The position numbers and the translations under genes are program-made. Under the pieces are notes generated by a model. It saw nothing but the letters and a program-made list of their open reading frames with translations, had not been told where the DNA came from and did no database searches. This document shows, piece after piece, positions 35,877 to 44,001 of a stretch of DNA of 64,000 nt. Position 1 is the stretch's first letter; every line of letters begins with the position of its first letter. This DNA is from an uncultured Paracoccaceae bacterium (GTDB taxonomy: Bacteria > Pseudomonadota > Alphaproteobacteria > Rhodobacterales > Rhodobacteraceae): positions 62,001 to 126,000 of the forward strand of contig CAKZRP010000064.1 in the NCBI GenBank assembly GCA_937146765.1. The letters run 5' to 3'.

Positions 35877-36799
35877 GTCGCGGCCTTTATCAGTTCTTCC
35901 ACATGCGCCTTGGCGGCTTCTGCAAGGGCGTTCAGATCATATCCGCCCTCCAGAGTCGAGACGATACGGCCCTGACACAGCTCCTGCGCAAGGCTGCACA
36001 GCTCTGTCGTCAGCCAGCGGAAATCCTCGGTTGTCCAGTGGAGTTGCGCCAGAGGATCCTCGGCATGGGCATCAAAACCGGCCGAAAGGATGATCAGTTC
36101 CGGCTTGAAGGCCCGCAGGCGGGGGAAGGCCTGTTCGGTGTAGGCCGCGCGCATCTCGGCACCGCCGCTCTCGGGTGGCAGCGGCAGGTTCATGATATTG
36201 CCGTAGGCACCATCCTCCTCCGGGTCGCCGCTGCCGGGCCAGAGCGGCATCTGCTGCGTGGTCACCAGAAGCGCGCGTTTCTCGGCCCAGAGCAGGTCCT
36301 GGGTGCCATTGCCGTGATGGACATCGAAATCCACTACCGCGACCCGCTTCAGCCCGTGGTGATCCAGCGCATGTTTGGCCGCCAGCGCTGCGTTGCCAAA
36401 AAGACAGAACCCCATAGATGAGTCCGTTTCCGCGTGGTGGCCGGGCGGGCGCGTGGCGCAGAAGGCATTGTCGACCTCGCCGCTCAGCACCAAGTCGACC
36501 GCACGCACCGCTGCCCCGGCCGCACGAAAGGCGGCATCCAGCGTGCCGGGCGACATCCAGGTATCCGCATCGATCTGCCGTAGCCCCTCGCGTGGCACCA
36601 CGCGCCGCAGGTCTTCCAGATAGGCCGCAGGATGGACGCGCAGGATATCGTCCTCCGCCGCCATCGGGGCGGTGACACGTTTGAGGTCAAGGCCTGCCAG
36701 CGCGTGCAGCACGTGTTCCAACCGCGCCACCTGCTCCGGGTGGCCGGGCGGGGTTTCATGGGTCAGGCAGTCGGCATGGGTCAGGAGTGCGGTGGTCAT
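35873..36799 (-). CDS. Histone deacetylase-family protein (copy A)
   Basis: The 308-residue zinc hydrolase has the arginase/deacetylase fold with RPPGHHAE (two active-site His), DFDVHHGNGTQ (zinc Asp and His) and LSAGFDAHAEDPL (second zinc Asp). Bacterial members are often acetylpolyamine amidohydrolases or acetyl-lysine deacetylases; the substrate is not known. It heads the xseB-ispA-dxs unit. A similar gene lies about 1.1 kb upstream, with a carbonic anhydrase candidate between them. Confidence 0.9.
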   Translation of the reverse strand: MTTALLTHADCLTHETPPGHPEQVARLEHVLHALAGLDLKRVTAPMAAEDDILRVHPAAYLEDLRRVVPREGLRQIDADTWMSPGTLDAAFRAAGAAVRAVDLVLSGEVDNAFCATRPPGHHAETDSSMGFCLFGNAALAAKHALDHHGLKRVAVVDFDVHHGNGTQDLLWAEKRALLVTTQQMPLWPGSGDPEEDGAYGNIMNLPLPPESGGAEMRAAYTEQAFPRLRAFKPELIILSAGFDAHAEDPLAQLHWTTEDFRWLTTELCSLAQELCQGRIVSTLEGGYDLNALAEAAKAHVEELIKAAT

Positions 36800-36901
36800 G
36801 CAGGGACCTCCCTTGGCGTGGGTCTCTTTGGGTGCCGCGACCTTATGCAGGCCGCGGCAGAAGTCTCAACCCTTGGTAAGCCGTCCCGCGACCCTGACGG
36901 A

Positions 36902-37780
36902 TCAGAAGTTGATCGGTGCCAGCAGTTCCGGTGCCGTCACCAGTTCGCGCACGCCATGGCTGTGGGACTCGTTGAAGATATTGCCATTGGCGGCCCAGGA
37001 ATTGATCGAGGAATAGGAGAGCTTGGCGCAGGAGGGCCGCACGCTCCAGGTCACCTGATAGGGCGAGCAGGTCGCTTCCGAATAGCTGGGTCCGGTGGTG
37101 GAGCCGCGGAACACGATCGGCGCGCCGGTGCCAGTGGGCAGGGAGAGCGGCTGGTGCAGCCCATTTTCCTGATGGCCGGAATAGTCGAAATCGTGAAAGT
37201 TCAGGGCCTCGTCATCATTGACCACCAAAAAGACCTGGCTTTCGACGCGCAGCGTCGGGTTGGCGCAGCTTTCGCTGACGCAGGCACCGAGACCCTGGCC
37301 GGGGGTGATGTCACAGGAGGTAAAGACCCAATGTACCTCGATGGTGTCACCGGGATGGATCCCTTCGTAAGAGCCGTGACCGGCAAGAGGATCGATCTGT
37401 TCCTCGATGGTCAGGTCACGGGTCTCGTTGCAGAGGTAGCCGCCTGCCTTGCTCCCACCGGCAGGGATCGAGAAGCCCGGTCCCTTGTGTTCGGCATTGG
37501 TATGCGTGTGGATATTGCAGAGGTTCATCGCCGCAGGGGGCGGCGCGAGGGCAAAGCTGGCTGTGTTGAGCCCGGCAAAACTGCCAATGTCGCGGGGAGT
37601 TTGCGGGCCGAAGCCCTGACAGAGCCCGCCGGTGCCTTCGGACGTGACCGCGGCCTCGCCATGACCGGCGCCTTGATTGCCCTCCTGTGCGGCACCTGTT
37701 GCCTCGGCCCAGCCTGGGTTGGAAAGACCCATGGCCAAAACCGCCACCACTACCCCTGTCCCGATCCTCACAGCCATCAT
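36902..37780 (-). CDS. Delta-class (cadmium-type) carbonic anhydrase-like exported protein
   Basis: The precursor of about 292 residues starts with a signal peptide (TGVVVAVLAMGLSNPGWAEA). The mature part has CQGFGPQTPRDI, LCNIHTHTNAEHKGPGF and FNESHSHGVRELV. This block matches my memory of bacterial proteins annotated as delta-class carbonic anhydrases: histidines near the CNIH motif bind metal, and several cysteines may form disulfides. It would hydrate CO2 in the periplasm. The start is 37780 or 37777 (adjacent ATGs behind AAGAGG); 37822 adds 14 residues and is less likely. Confidence 0.72.
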   Translation of the reverse strand: MMAVRIGTGVVVAVLAMGLSNPGWAEATGAAQEGNQGAGHGEAAVTSEGTGGLCQGFGPQTPRDIGSFAGLNTASFALAPPPAAMNLCNIHTHTNAEHKGPGFSIPAGGSKAGGYLCNETRDLTIEEQIDPLAGHGSYEGIHPGDTIEVHWVFTSCDITPGQGLGACVSESCANPTLRVESQVFLVVNDDEALNFHDFDYSGHQENGLHQPLSLPTGTGAPIVFRGSTTGPSYSEATCSPYQVTWSVRPSCAKLSYSSINSWAANGNIFNESHSHGVRELVTAPELLAPINF

Positions 37781-37871
37781 GACCTCTTGCCAATTGGATT
37801 TTGACGGCACGATAGGGCGCAAAGGTTACGGAAATCTACGCAGAGACACAGGGATCATCGCAAATAATGCG

Positions 37872-38813
37872 TTAGTCGGCGGTGGCGCGCAACAGGGCCT
37901 CGACATGGGCCCGCGCCGAGGCGGCCAGGGCCGACAGGTCGTAGCCGCCTTCCAGCACCGAGACCACACGGCCCGCGCAGCAACTGGCGGCAATGGCACA
38001 GAGGTTGCGGGTCAGCCAGTCGTAGTCGGCCTCGCGCCAGTTCAGCTCCGCCAGCGGGTCATCGCGGTGGCAGTCGAACCCGGCCGAGATCAGGATCAGC
38101 TCAGGGTTGAAGGCGCGCAGGCGCGGAAGGACCACCTCGGCATAGGCTTCGCGCATTTCTGCGCCACCGGAGCCGGGGGAAAGCGGCAAGTTCAGAACGT
38201 TGTCATGGGCGCCGCGCTCGGCGACCGCGCCGGTGCCGGGCCAGAGCGGCATCTGTTGCGAGGTCACAACCAAGGCCCGCGGCTCGTCCCACAGCAGCGC
38301 CTGGGTGCCATTTCCGTGATGCACGTCGAAATCCACGATCGCGACGCGGCTCAGACCATGCACGTCCATTGCGTGCCGGGCGGCCAGCGCCACGTTGCCA
38401 AAAAAGCAGAATCCCATCGCCGCGTCCCGCAGCGCGTGGTGTCCCGGCGGGCGCATGGCGACAAAGGCGTTTTTCGCCTTGCCGGTCAGCACCAGATCCA
38501 CCGCGAGGGCCGCGCCGCCCACGGCCCGCAAGACCGCGTTGAGCGAGGTCGGCGAGAGCGCGGTCTCATTGTCGGTTTCAGGGTCTAAAAAGGCAAACCC
38601 GCTCTCCGGCACGCTTGACAGCACGTGGTCCACATAGGCCGGATCATGCAGGGTCACGATCTGGTCGCGCCGCGCCAGCGGGGCGAGGTGGCGGTCCAGC
38701 GGAAGATCCTCGATGGCCCGCAGGATGAAGTCGAGACGACCGACCTGTTCGTGCACCTTGGCCGGGGTCTGATGCATCAGGGCTTCGGGATGGGTGATGA
38801 GGGCGGTGGTCAT
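37872..38813 (-). CDS. Histone deacetylase-family protein (copy B)
   Basis: The 313-residue protein has the same fold and active-site motifs as copy A: RPPGHHALRD, DFDVHHGNGTQ and ISAGFDCHRDDPL. The copies are clearly paralogous but divergent, so this is an old duplication. Here the residue after the first His pair is Leu-Arg instead of Glu-Thr, so substrates may differ. It follows petR by 9 bases and so may be the third gene of a petP-petR unit. Confidence 0.9.
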   Translation of the reverse strand: MTTALITHPEALMHQTPAKVHEQVGRLDFILRAIEDLPLDRHLAPLARRDQIVTLHDPAYVDHVLSSVPESGFAFLDPETDNETALSPTSLNAVLRAVGGAALAVDLVLTGKAKNAFVAMRPPGHHALRDAAMGFCFFGNVALAARHAMDVHGLSRVAIVDFDVHHGNGTQALLWDEPRALVVTSQQMPLWPGTGAVAERGAHDNVLNLPLSPGSGGAEMREAYAEVVLPRLRAFNPELILISAGFDCHRDDPLAELNWREADYDWLTRNLCAIAASCCAGRVVSVLEGGYDLSALAASARAHVEALLRATAD

Positions 38814-38822
38814 CCTTGGGCC

Positions 38823-39524
38823 TCAGTCGGGGGCCAGCATGTAGCCTGCGCCGCGCACGGTCTGCAGGTACTGCGGCTGCTTCGGGTTGGGTTCGATCTT
38901 GCGGCGCAGCCGGGTGATCTGCACGTCCACGGCACGTTCCTGCGCCTGGCCCCGGTCACGGCCCAGATCCTCCACCAGCTTGGTCCGGCTCACCGCCTCG
39001 CCCGGCTGAGCGGAGAAGATCTTCATCAACTGGCTTTCGGTCGAGGTCAGGCGGATCAGTTCCTCGCCCTGCCACATCTCGCCGCGTTCGATGTCATAGC
39101 GGATGGCGCCGAGTTGCAGGAACTTCGGTGTCACCGCCTCGGGTCGACTTTCCGGCACACGCCGCAGGATGGCGTTGATGCGCAGCAGTAGTTCTTTGGG
39201 CTCAAACGGCTTGGGCAGGTAATCGTCGGCCCCGGCCTCTAGCCCCTTGATCCGGTCCTCGGTCTCGCCGCGGGCCGTCAGGAGCAGGATCGGGGTGGTC
39301 ATGGTTTCGCGCAAGGCGGAAGTCAGCGCCAGCCCATCCTCGCCTGGCATCATCACGTCCAGCACGATGAGGTCGAAATCCAACCCCGCCAGCACCCGAC
39401 GGGCATGCGCGGCGTCGCGGGCGGCGGTGACCAGGAACCCGGCTCGCACCAGGAACTTCTTCAACAACTCGCGGATACGCTCGTCGTCATCGACGATCAG
39501 CAGGTGGGCGTCGTGCAGGCTCAT
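38823..39524 (-). CDS. petR: PetR-like OmpR-family response regulator
   Basis: The 233-residue protein has a receiver domain with acidic pocket DDDE (residues about 12-15), phospho-Asp in LIVLDVMMPGEDG and the conserved Lys in PKPFEPKEL. A winged-helix output domain (about 130-230) follows. It overlaps the MarR-type gene by 4 bases. In Rhodobacter capsulatus a PetP-PetR pair of this type lies next to petABC and is needed for cytochrome bc1. No histidine kinase is encoded nearby. The PetR name rests on this arrangement and family memory. Confidence 0.82.
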   Translation of the reverse strand: MSLHDAHLLIVDDDERIRELLKKFLVRAGFLVTAARDAAHARRVLAGLDFDLIVLDVMMPGEDGLALTSALRETMTTPILLLTARGETEDRIKGLEAGADDYLPKPFEPKELLLRINAILRRVPESRPEAVTPKFLQLGAIRYDIERGEMWQGEELIRLTSTESQLMKIFSAQPGEAVSRTKLVEDLGRDRGQAQERAVDVQITRLRRKIEPNPKQPQYLQTVRGAGYMLAPD

Positions 39525-40033
39525 TGCGCACTCTCGCGCAATTCGGCATAGGCGCGGCGCATGTCGGAATCCATCATCGCCTCCAGCACCCGTTTGAAAC
39601 CCTGAACCGCCTCGGGGCCGGCTTCCTTGTAGGCGGCGCGCATGCGGATGCGCTGGGCATCCGAGAGGCGTTGCTCCAGCTCCTCGCCGCGCGCGGTCAG
39701 GTAGAGATTGCGCTCGCGCTTGTCGAGGGTGCCGACCCGGCTGTCGACCAAACCATCCTCGACCAGCGCCCGCAGCACCCGGTTCAGCGACTGCTTGGTC
39801 ACGCCGAGGATGCTCAGGAGGTTGTTGACCGTTGTCCCCGGCGCGCGGTTGATGAAATGCAACGCCCGATGATGGGCGCGGCCATAGGCCAGCTCGGCCA
39901 GAATGCGATCGGGATCGGCGGTAAACCCTCGATAGGCGAAGAACATCGCCTCGATCCCCTGGCGCAGCTGCTCATCGGTCAGGAACAGCAGGCTTTCGCT
40001 GCCAAATCCCGATCCGGACCGCCCTTCGGACAT
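39521..40033 (-). CDS. petP: PetP-like MarR-family regulator
   Basis: The 170-residue MarR-type winged helix has the recognition region SILGVTKQSLNRVLRALVEDGLVDSR (about residues 75-100) and the wing DKRERNLYLTARG. It is paired with a PetR-like response regulator by a 4-base overlap. The start at 40033 follows AAGGAG; a longer frame to 40273 runs into the ilvE promoter and is rejected. It is divergent from ilvE. Confidence 0.8.
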   Translation of the reverse strand: MSEGRSGSGFGSESLLFLTDEQLRQGIEAMFFAYRGFTADPDRILAELAYGRAHHRALHFINRAPGTTVNNLLSILGVTKQSLNRVLRALVEDGLVDSRVGTLDKRERNLYLTARGEELEQRLSDAQRIRMRAAYKEAGPEAVQGFKRVLEAMMDSDMRRAYAELRESAQ

Positions 40034-40193
40034 TTTGCCTCTCCTTTGTTTTGACCGGCAGTTTATGTCAGCAATGTTGACATTCCAAGACCCGAGATGT
40101 ATCGAGGCGCGGGTTTGGCGCAATTTTGCGAATGAAATCGCGGGCTCTTGCGCAATAACCGGAAAACATACGGCGCTCGAAAAGGAATGCGGA

Positions 40194-41060
40194 ATGGCTG
40201 CATATGATGACCGCGACGGTCTGATCTGGATGGATGGCGAAATGGTGGACTGGCGCGATGCCAAGGTCCACATTCTGACCCACGCAATGCATTACGCCTC
40301 CTCGGTCTTCGAGGGCGAGCGCGCCTATAACGGCAAGATTTTCAAGAGCCGCGCCCATTCCGAGCGTCTGATCGCCTCTGCCAAGGCGCTGGACATGCCG
40401 ATCCCCTATTCGGTGGACGATATCGAGAAGGCCAAGGAAGAGACGCTGAAAGCCTCGGGCCTGCAGGACGCCTATGTGCGTGCAGTGGTCTGGCGCGGTT
40501 CGGGCGAGGACATGGGGGTCGCCTCCGCCAAGAACCCTGTGCGGATGGCCGTCGCCGTCTGGGGCTGGGGTGCCTATTACGGCGATGCCAAGATGCAGGG
40601 CGCCAAGCTCGACATCGCGGAATACAAACGCCCGAGCCCGGAAACCATCCCGGTCCATGCCAAGGCGGCGGGTCTCTACATGATCTGTACCATCTCCAAG
40701 CACAAAGCCGAAGCCAAGGGTTGCTCGGATGCGCTGTTCATGGACTACCGCGGCTATGTGGCCGAGGCGACCGGCGCCAATATCTTCTTCGTCAAAGACG
40801 GCGAAGTGCATACGCCGAAGCCGGATTGCTTCCTCAACGGCATCACCCGTCAGACGGTGATCCAGATGCTGAATGACAAAGGCATCACCGTGCATGAACG
40901 CCATATCATGCCGGAGGAAATGGAAGGCTTTGAACAGTGCTGGCTGACCGGCACCGCCGCCGAAGTGACCCCAGTGGGCGAAATCGGCCCCTACAAGTTC
41001 ACCGTGGGCCAGATGACCCGCGACATCGCGGCAGAGTACGAAGCCCTCGTGCGCAGCTGA
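40194..41060 (+). CDS. ilvE: Branched-chain amino acid aminotransferase
   Basis: The 288-residue fold-type IV PLP enzyme makes Val, Leu and Ile from 2-oxoacids. The family block SSVFEGERAYNG, the PLP lysine region PVHAKAAGLYM, and the phosphate-binding NGITRQTVIQM motif are visible. The start at 40194 follows AAGGAA and gives the usual N-terminus; earlier in-frame ATGs lie in the intergenic space. A strong terminator follows the gene. Confidence 0.93.
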   Translation: MAAYDDRDGLIWMDGEMVDWRDAKVHILTHAMHYASSVFEGERAYNGKIFKSRAHSERLIASAKALDMPIPYSVDDIEKAKEETLKASGLQDAYVRAVVWRGSGEDMGVASAKNPVRMAVAVWGWGAYYGDAKMQGAKLDIAEYKRPSPETIPVHAKAAGLYMICTISKHKAEAKGCSDALFMDYRGYVAEATGANIFFVKDGEVHTPKPDCFLNGITRQTVIQMLNDKGITVHERHIMPEEMEGFEQCWLTGTAAEVTPVGEIGPYKFTVGQMTRDIAAEYEALVRS

Positions 41061-41095
41061 CCCCTCGCACCGGTTCTAAGCTGGTCCTAAAATGA

Positions 41096-41125
41096 AAAAG
41101 CGCGGAGCTGACGCCTCGCGCTTTT
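41096..41125 (+). terminator. Terminator after ilvE (possibly bidirectional)
   Basis: AAAAGCGCG / CGCGCTTTT form a perfect 9-bp stem around a 12-base loop, with U-rich tail on both strands. It lies 35 bases after ilvE and may also serve ohr on the other strand. Confidence 0.8.
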
Positions 41126-41234
41126 GCCGTTTTGAGCACCTTCGGTGCGCCTGACGCAGCTTCTTTGGCCTTTGATGCCTCGCATCCCATCAAATTTGCG
41201 CGCTGAAGGCGCACCGCTGGATCAAGCTGCGCGA

Positions 41235-41663
41235 TCAGGCGATTTCGGTGGTCACATCCACGTTGCCACGCACGGAGTTGGAATAGGGGCAGATCTTGTG
41301 TGCGGCCTCGGTCAGACGCTCGGCGGCCTCCTTCTCCACACCCGGCAGCGACACCTTCAAATGCACCGTCAGACCAAACCCGCCGGCATCCCGCGGACCG
41401 ATTCCGACGGCGGTTTCGACTTCCACGTCGCTCGGCACCTTTGGCAGGCTTGCGTCCTGCGTGGTCGCGAATTTCATCGCGCCGATGTAGCAGGCGGAAT
41501 AGCCGGCCGCGAAGAGCTGCTCGGGGTTGTAGCCCTTGCCAGAGCCGCCCATTTCGGTCGGCGGCGCGAGGTCCAGCACCAGATCGGTGCCTGCCACTTT
41601 GGCTTGGCCATCACGGCCACCGGTTGCGGACCCATGCGCGGTATAGACGGGAGAAACGGACAT
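41235..41663 (-). CDS. ohr: Organic hydroperoxide reductase Ohr
   Basis: The 142-residue OsmC/Ohr-type peroxidase has catalytic Cys in AAGYSACYIGAMKF and the second redox Cys in AAHKICPYSNSVRGN. It detoxifies organic hydroperoxides using lipoylated proteins. It is divergent from ohrR with 109 bases between; the promoter has TATAAT overlapped by a small dyad. Confidence 0.94.
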   Translation of the reverse strand: MSVSPVYTAHGSATGGRDGQAKVAGTDLVLDLAPPTEMGGSGKGYNPEQLFAAGYSACYIGAMKFATTQDASLPKVPSDVEVETAVGIGPRDAGGFGLTVHLKVSLPGVEKEAAERLTEAAHKICPYSNSVRGNVDVTTEIA

Positions 41664-41685
41664 GTGAAGCTCCTTTCATCGTGAG

Positions 41686-41710
41686 CGATTATATCGTGTG
41701 CGATGTATAT
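41686..41710. promoter_or_regulatory. ohr promoter with candidate OhrR operator
   Basis: On the reverse strand TATAAT (41688-41693) is a good -10 for ohr. It is overlapped by ATCG-TGTG-CGAT (41693-41704) and a near repeat, CGATTATAT / CGATGTATAT (41686-41694 and 41701-41710). OhrR repressors bind dyads that cover such elements, so this is the likely operator; the exact site is inferred. Confidence 0.55.
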
Positions 41711-41772
41711 GGGCACGTAGGACCCGAAGTCAACCGCTTGCGATCAGATCGTGCGAGACCTAATCTCACGTC

Positions 41773-42222
41773 ATGGACCGACCTTTGAACATCGACGAAC
41801 TGCTGTGCTTCTCCGTCTATTCGGTGAACCATGCGATTGCGCGCCTCTATCGTCCGCTTCTGACCCCGCTGGGGCTGACCTATCCGCAATACCTAGTGCT
41901 GGTGGCGCTCTGGGACAGGGACAAACGACGGGTGAACGACCTCGGCGCGGATTTGCAGTTGGACACCAATACGTTGACTCCGCTGCTCAAGCGGATGGAG
42001 GCGGCGGATTTGTTGACGCGTCAGCGCAATCCCCAGGATGAACGCAGCCTGATCGTTGCACTCACCGACAAGGGGCGCTCTCTGCAGGAAAAGGCGGCTG
42101 AGCTGACCGCCTGTGTGCTTGAGGCGATGGGGGGGGACGTGGCCGAGCTTGCAGACCTGCGAGACCGGCTCCAGACCCTGCGCGACCGGCTTGAGGGGGA
42201 AGAGCGGAGTCGCGGCGGCTGA
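41773..42222 (+). CDS. ohrR: OhrR, MarR-family peroxide-sensing repressor
   Basis: The 149-residue MarR-type repressor has the sensing Cys at residue 12 in ELLCFSVYSVNHA, the conserved OhrR block GLTYPQYLVLVALWD, and the helix LDTNTLTPLLKRMEAADLLTRQR with wing NPQDERSL. Oxidation of the Cys releases DNA and induces ohr. The divergent gene pair is the usual arrangement. Confidence 0.93.
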   Translation: MDRPLNIDELLCFSVYSVNHAIARLYRPLLTPLGLTYPQYLVLVALWDRDKRRVNDLGADLQLDTNTLTPLLKRMEAADLLTRQRNPQDERSLIVALTDKGRSLQEKAAELTACVLEAMGGDVAELADLRDRLQTLRDRLEGEERSRGG

Positions 42223-42241
42223 CGGGCGGCGCGCGCCGTCT

Positions 42242-43183
42242 CTAGCCGCCCTTGGGGTCGGTCAGCGGCTTGGCCTTGCCGCGGACCAGCCCGAGGCGGC
42301 TTTCGCGCCAGATCACGATGCCATTGGCGGAGACCACCAACGCCGCCCCCGCCAGCATCACCAGCGTCGGCCATTCATCAAACCAGACATAGCCGATCAC
42401 CAGCGCAAACAGCATCGAGACATAGTCATAGGGCGCCAGCAGCGAGGCCGGCGCAAAGCGATAGGAGGAGGTCACGATGATCTGTGCTATGGCACCGATG
42501 AATCCGGTGGCGATCATCAGGAACAGAAGCTGCGGTTCCGGCCATACCCAGCCGAAGGGCAGAGTGAGCAAGGACAGCAACGAGGCGGTGACCGAGAAGT
42601 AGAAAACGATCGCCGCCGTTTCCTCACTTTGGACCATCTTGCGAATGTGGATCTGCACAAAACCGCGCAACGCCGCCGCCCCGAGCACCAGCAATGAGCC
42701 GATCAGGGCGGTGTCCTGCAGGGTCTCGCCGTCCCCGAGCCTCGGCGACAACATGATCACCACCCCGACAAGACCCATCGCCACCGCACTGATGCGGATC
42801 ATACGGATCCTCTCTCCCAGCAGCAGCGCGGCAAGGATCAGGGTGAAGATCGGGGTGACATACCCCAGTGCCGTGACCTCGGGCAGGGGCAGCATCGAGA
42901 GCGCGGCAAAGTTCAGCGCCATCGCTGAGGTGCCCACCAACCCACGCCAGAAATGCAACATCGGGCTGGTCGTGCGCAGGCCGTGCAACAGTTCGCCGCG
43001 CAGGGCCAACCACAGCAGGATCACCGGCAGTACGAAGAAAGAGCGAAAAAACACTGCCTGACCTGTGGGCACGTGCTGGGTGATTTCCTTGATCATGCCG
43101 GACATAACGGTGAACAGGCCCAAGGCCGTCACTTTCAAGGTGATCGCCAGAAGGGGTCGATGCGATGTTAAGCTTTTCGGCAT
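42242..43183 (-). CDS. EamA/DMT-family transporter
   Basis: The 313-residue inner-membrane protein has two EamA repeats and about ten helices. Helix blocks such as FFRSFFVLPVILLWLALRG and LGYVTPIFTLILAALLLGE are typical. It is likely an exporter, substrate unknown. It is convergent with ohrR (19 bases apart). Its sequence is not close to the other DMT gene in the window. Confidence 0.83.
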   Translation of the reverse strand: MPKSLTSHRPLLAITLKVTALGLFTVMSGMIKEITQHVPTGQAVFFRSFFVLPVILLWLALRGELLHGLRTTSPMLHFWRGLVGTSAMALNFAALSMLPLPEVTALGYVTPIFTLILAALLLGERIRMIRISAVAMGLVGVVIMLSPRLGDGETLQDTALIGSLLVLGAAALRGFVQIHIRKMVQSEETAAIVFYFSVTASLLSLLTLPFGWVWPEPQLLFLMIATGFIGAIAQIIVTSSYRFAPASLLAPYDYVSMLFALVIGYVWFDEWPTLVMLAGAALVVSANGIVIWRESRLGLVRGKAKPLTDPKGG

Positions 43184-43267
43184 GGCCGGACCCTGCGCCG
43201 ATTGCCTGGGATTGGCAAGCGAGCAGGATCCGATTGGTACATTAATGATACGCCTTTCTAGGGGCGC

Positions 43268-43915
43268 TCAATGGGCATGACTGTGATGGTCCAGCGTCGG
43301 CGCCTTGCCCTGCCGCCATTCGCTTATCGCTTGCCGCAGGATCTGAAAGGCGGAGGACAGGAACAGCCCCGCCATGATCCCGGCGACGATCAGGTCCGGC
43401 CAGCCGGTGGCGGTGCCCCAGACCCCTAGGGCTGCGATCATCACCGCGACATTGCCAATCGCGTCATTGCGCGAACAGAGCCAGACAGAGCGCACATTGG
43501 CATCCCCATCCTTGTAGGCGGCGAGCAAGGCGACCGACAAGAGGTTCGCCGCCAGCGCCATCACGCCGATCACACCCATGACCTGCGCCTCTGGCACCCC
43601 GGCGGCAAAGACCTGCCAGAGGGTTGAGCCAAAGACCCAAAGCCCCATCAGGAGCAGGCTGACCCCCTTGCCCAAAGCGGCCATCGACCGGGTTCTGAGA
43701 CTGGCGCCAATCACCGCAAGGGAAATCCCGTAGGTCAGCGCATCGCCGAGGAAATCCAGCGCATCGGCCTTCAAAGCCTGACTGCCCGCAGCCTCGCCGG
43801 CGCTCATCTCCACCACAAACATCACCGCATTGATCGCGATCACCGCCCAAAGGCGGCGTTTATAGGTCTGGGAAACCCCGTCGAATTGGGTCTCGTGGTT
43901 GCAACATCCTGCCAT
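43268..43915 (-). CDS. Short CDF-type cation efflux transporter
   Basis: The 215-residue membrane protein has the CDF fold without the usual C-terminal cytoplasmic domain. The metal site in helix 2 reads DFLGD and in helix 5 reads DAIGN (within SRNDAIGNVAVM), instead of the HxxxD pairs common in zinc CDFs. The N-terminus has a CC pair and the C-terminus is His-rich (DHHSHAH). It is divergent from a MerR-type regulator and carries its promoter dyad, so metal export is likely; the metal is uncertain. Confidence 0.82.
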   Translation of the reverse strand: MAGCCNHETQFDGVSQTYKRRLWAVIAINAVMFVVEMSAGEAAGSQALKADALDFLGDALTYGISLAVIGASLRTRSMAALGKGVSLLLMGLWVFGSTLWQVFAAGVPEAQVMGVIGVMALAANLLSVALLAAYKDGDANVRSVWLCSRNDAIGNVAVMIAALGVWGTATGWPDLIVAGIMAGLFLSSAFQILRQAISEWRQGKAPTLDHHSHAH

Positions 43916-43944
43916 GGGACGGCTCCTTTGCTCTTGTCCTTGAT

Positions 43945-43966
43945 CCTAGGTTGCGTTCAACCTAGG
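43945..43966. promoter_or_regulatory. Perfect 9-bp palindrome next to the MerR promoter
   Basis: CCTAGGTTG (43945-43953) and CAACCTAGG (43958-43966) form a perfect dyad with 4-base spacer CGTT. It covers the -10 element of the exporter promoter. Such a dyad is more than MerR control needs, so a second factor or an RNA hairpin in the leader is possible. Confidence 0.6.
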
Positions 43967-43968
43967 TG

Positions 43969-43983
43969 CTCTAGTGACTAGAG
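43969..43983. promoter_or_regulatory. MerR-type operator of the cation exporter
   Basis: CTCTAG-TGA-CTAGAG sits in a 19-base spacer between a reverse-strand -35 TTGAAC (43984-43989) and -10 TAGGTT (43959-43964). The over-long spacer with a central dyad is the known MerR-family layout for metal-induced promoters. Confidence 0.78.
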
Positions 43984-44001
43984 GTTCAAGAGGGGATTTT
44001 G

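Noticed and set aside
41146..41215. Distant inverted repeat GGTGCGCC / GGCGCACC between ilvE and ohr
   Set aside because: The arms are short, 50 bases apart and GC-rich; chance is likely.
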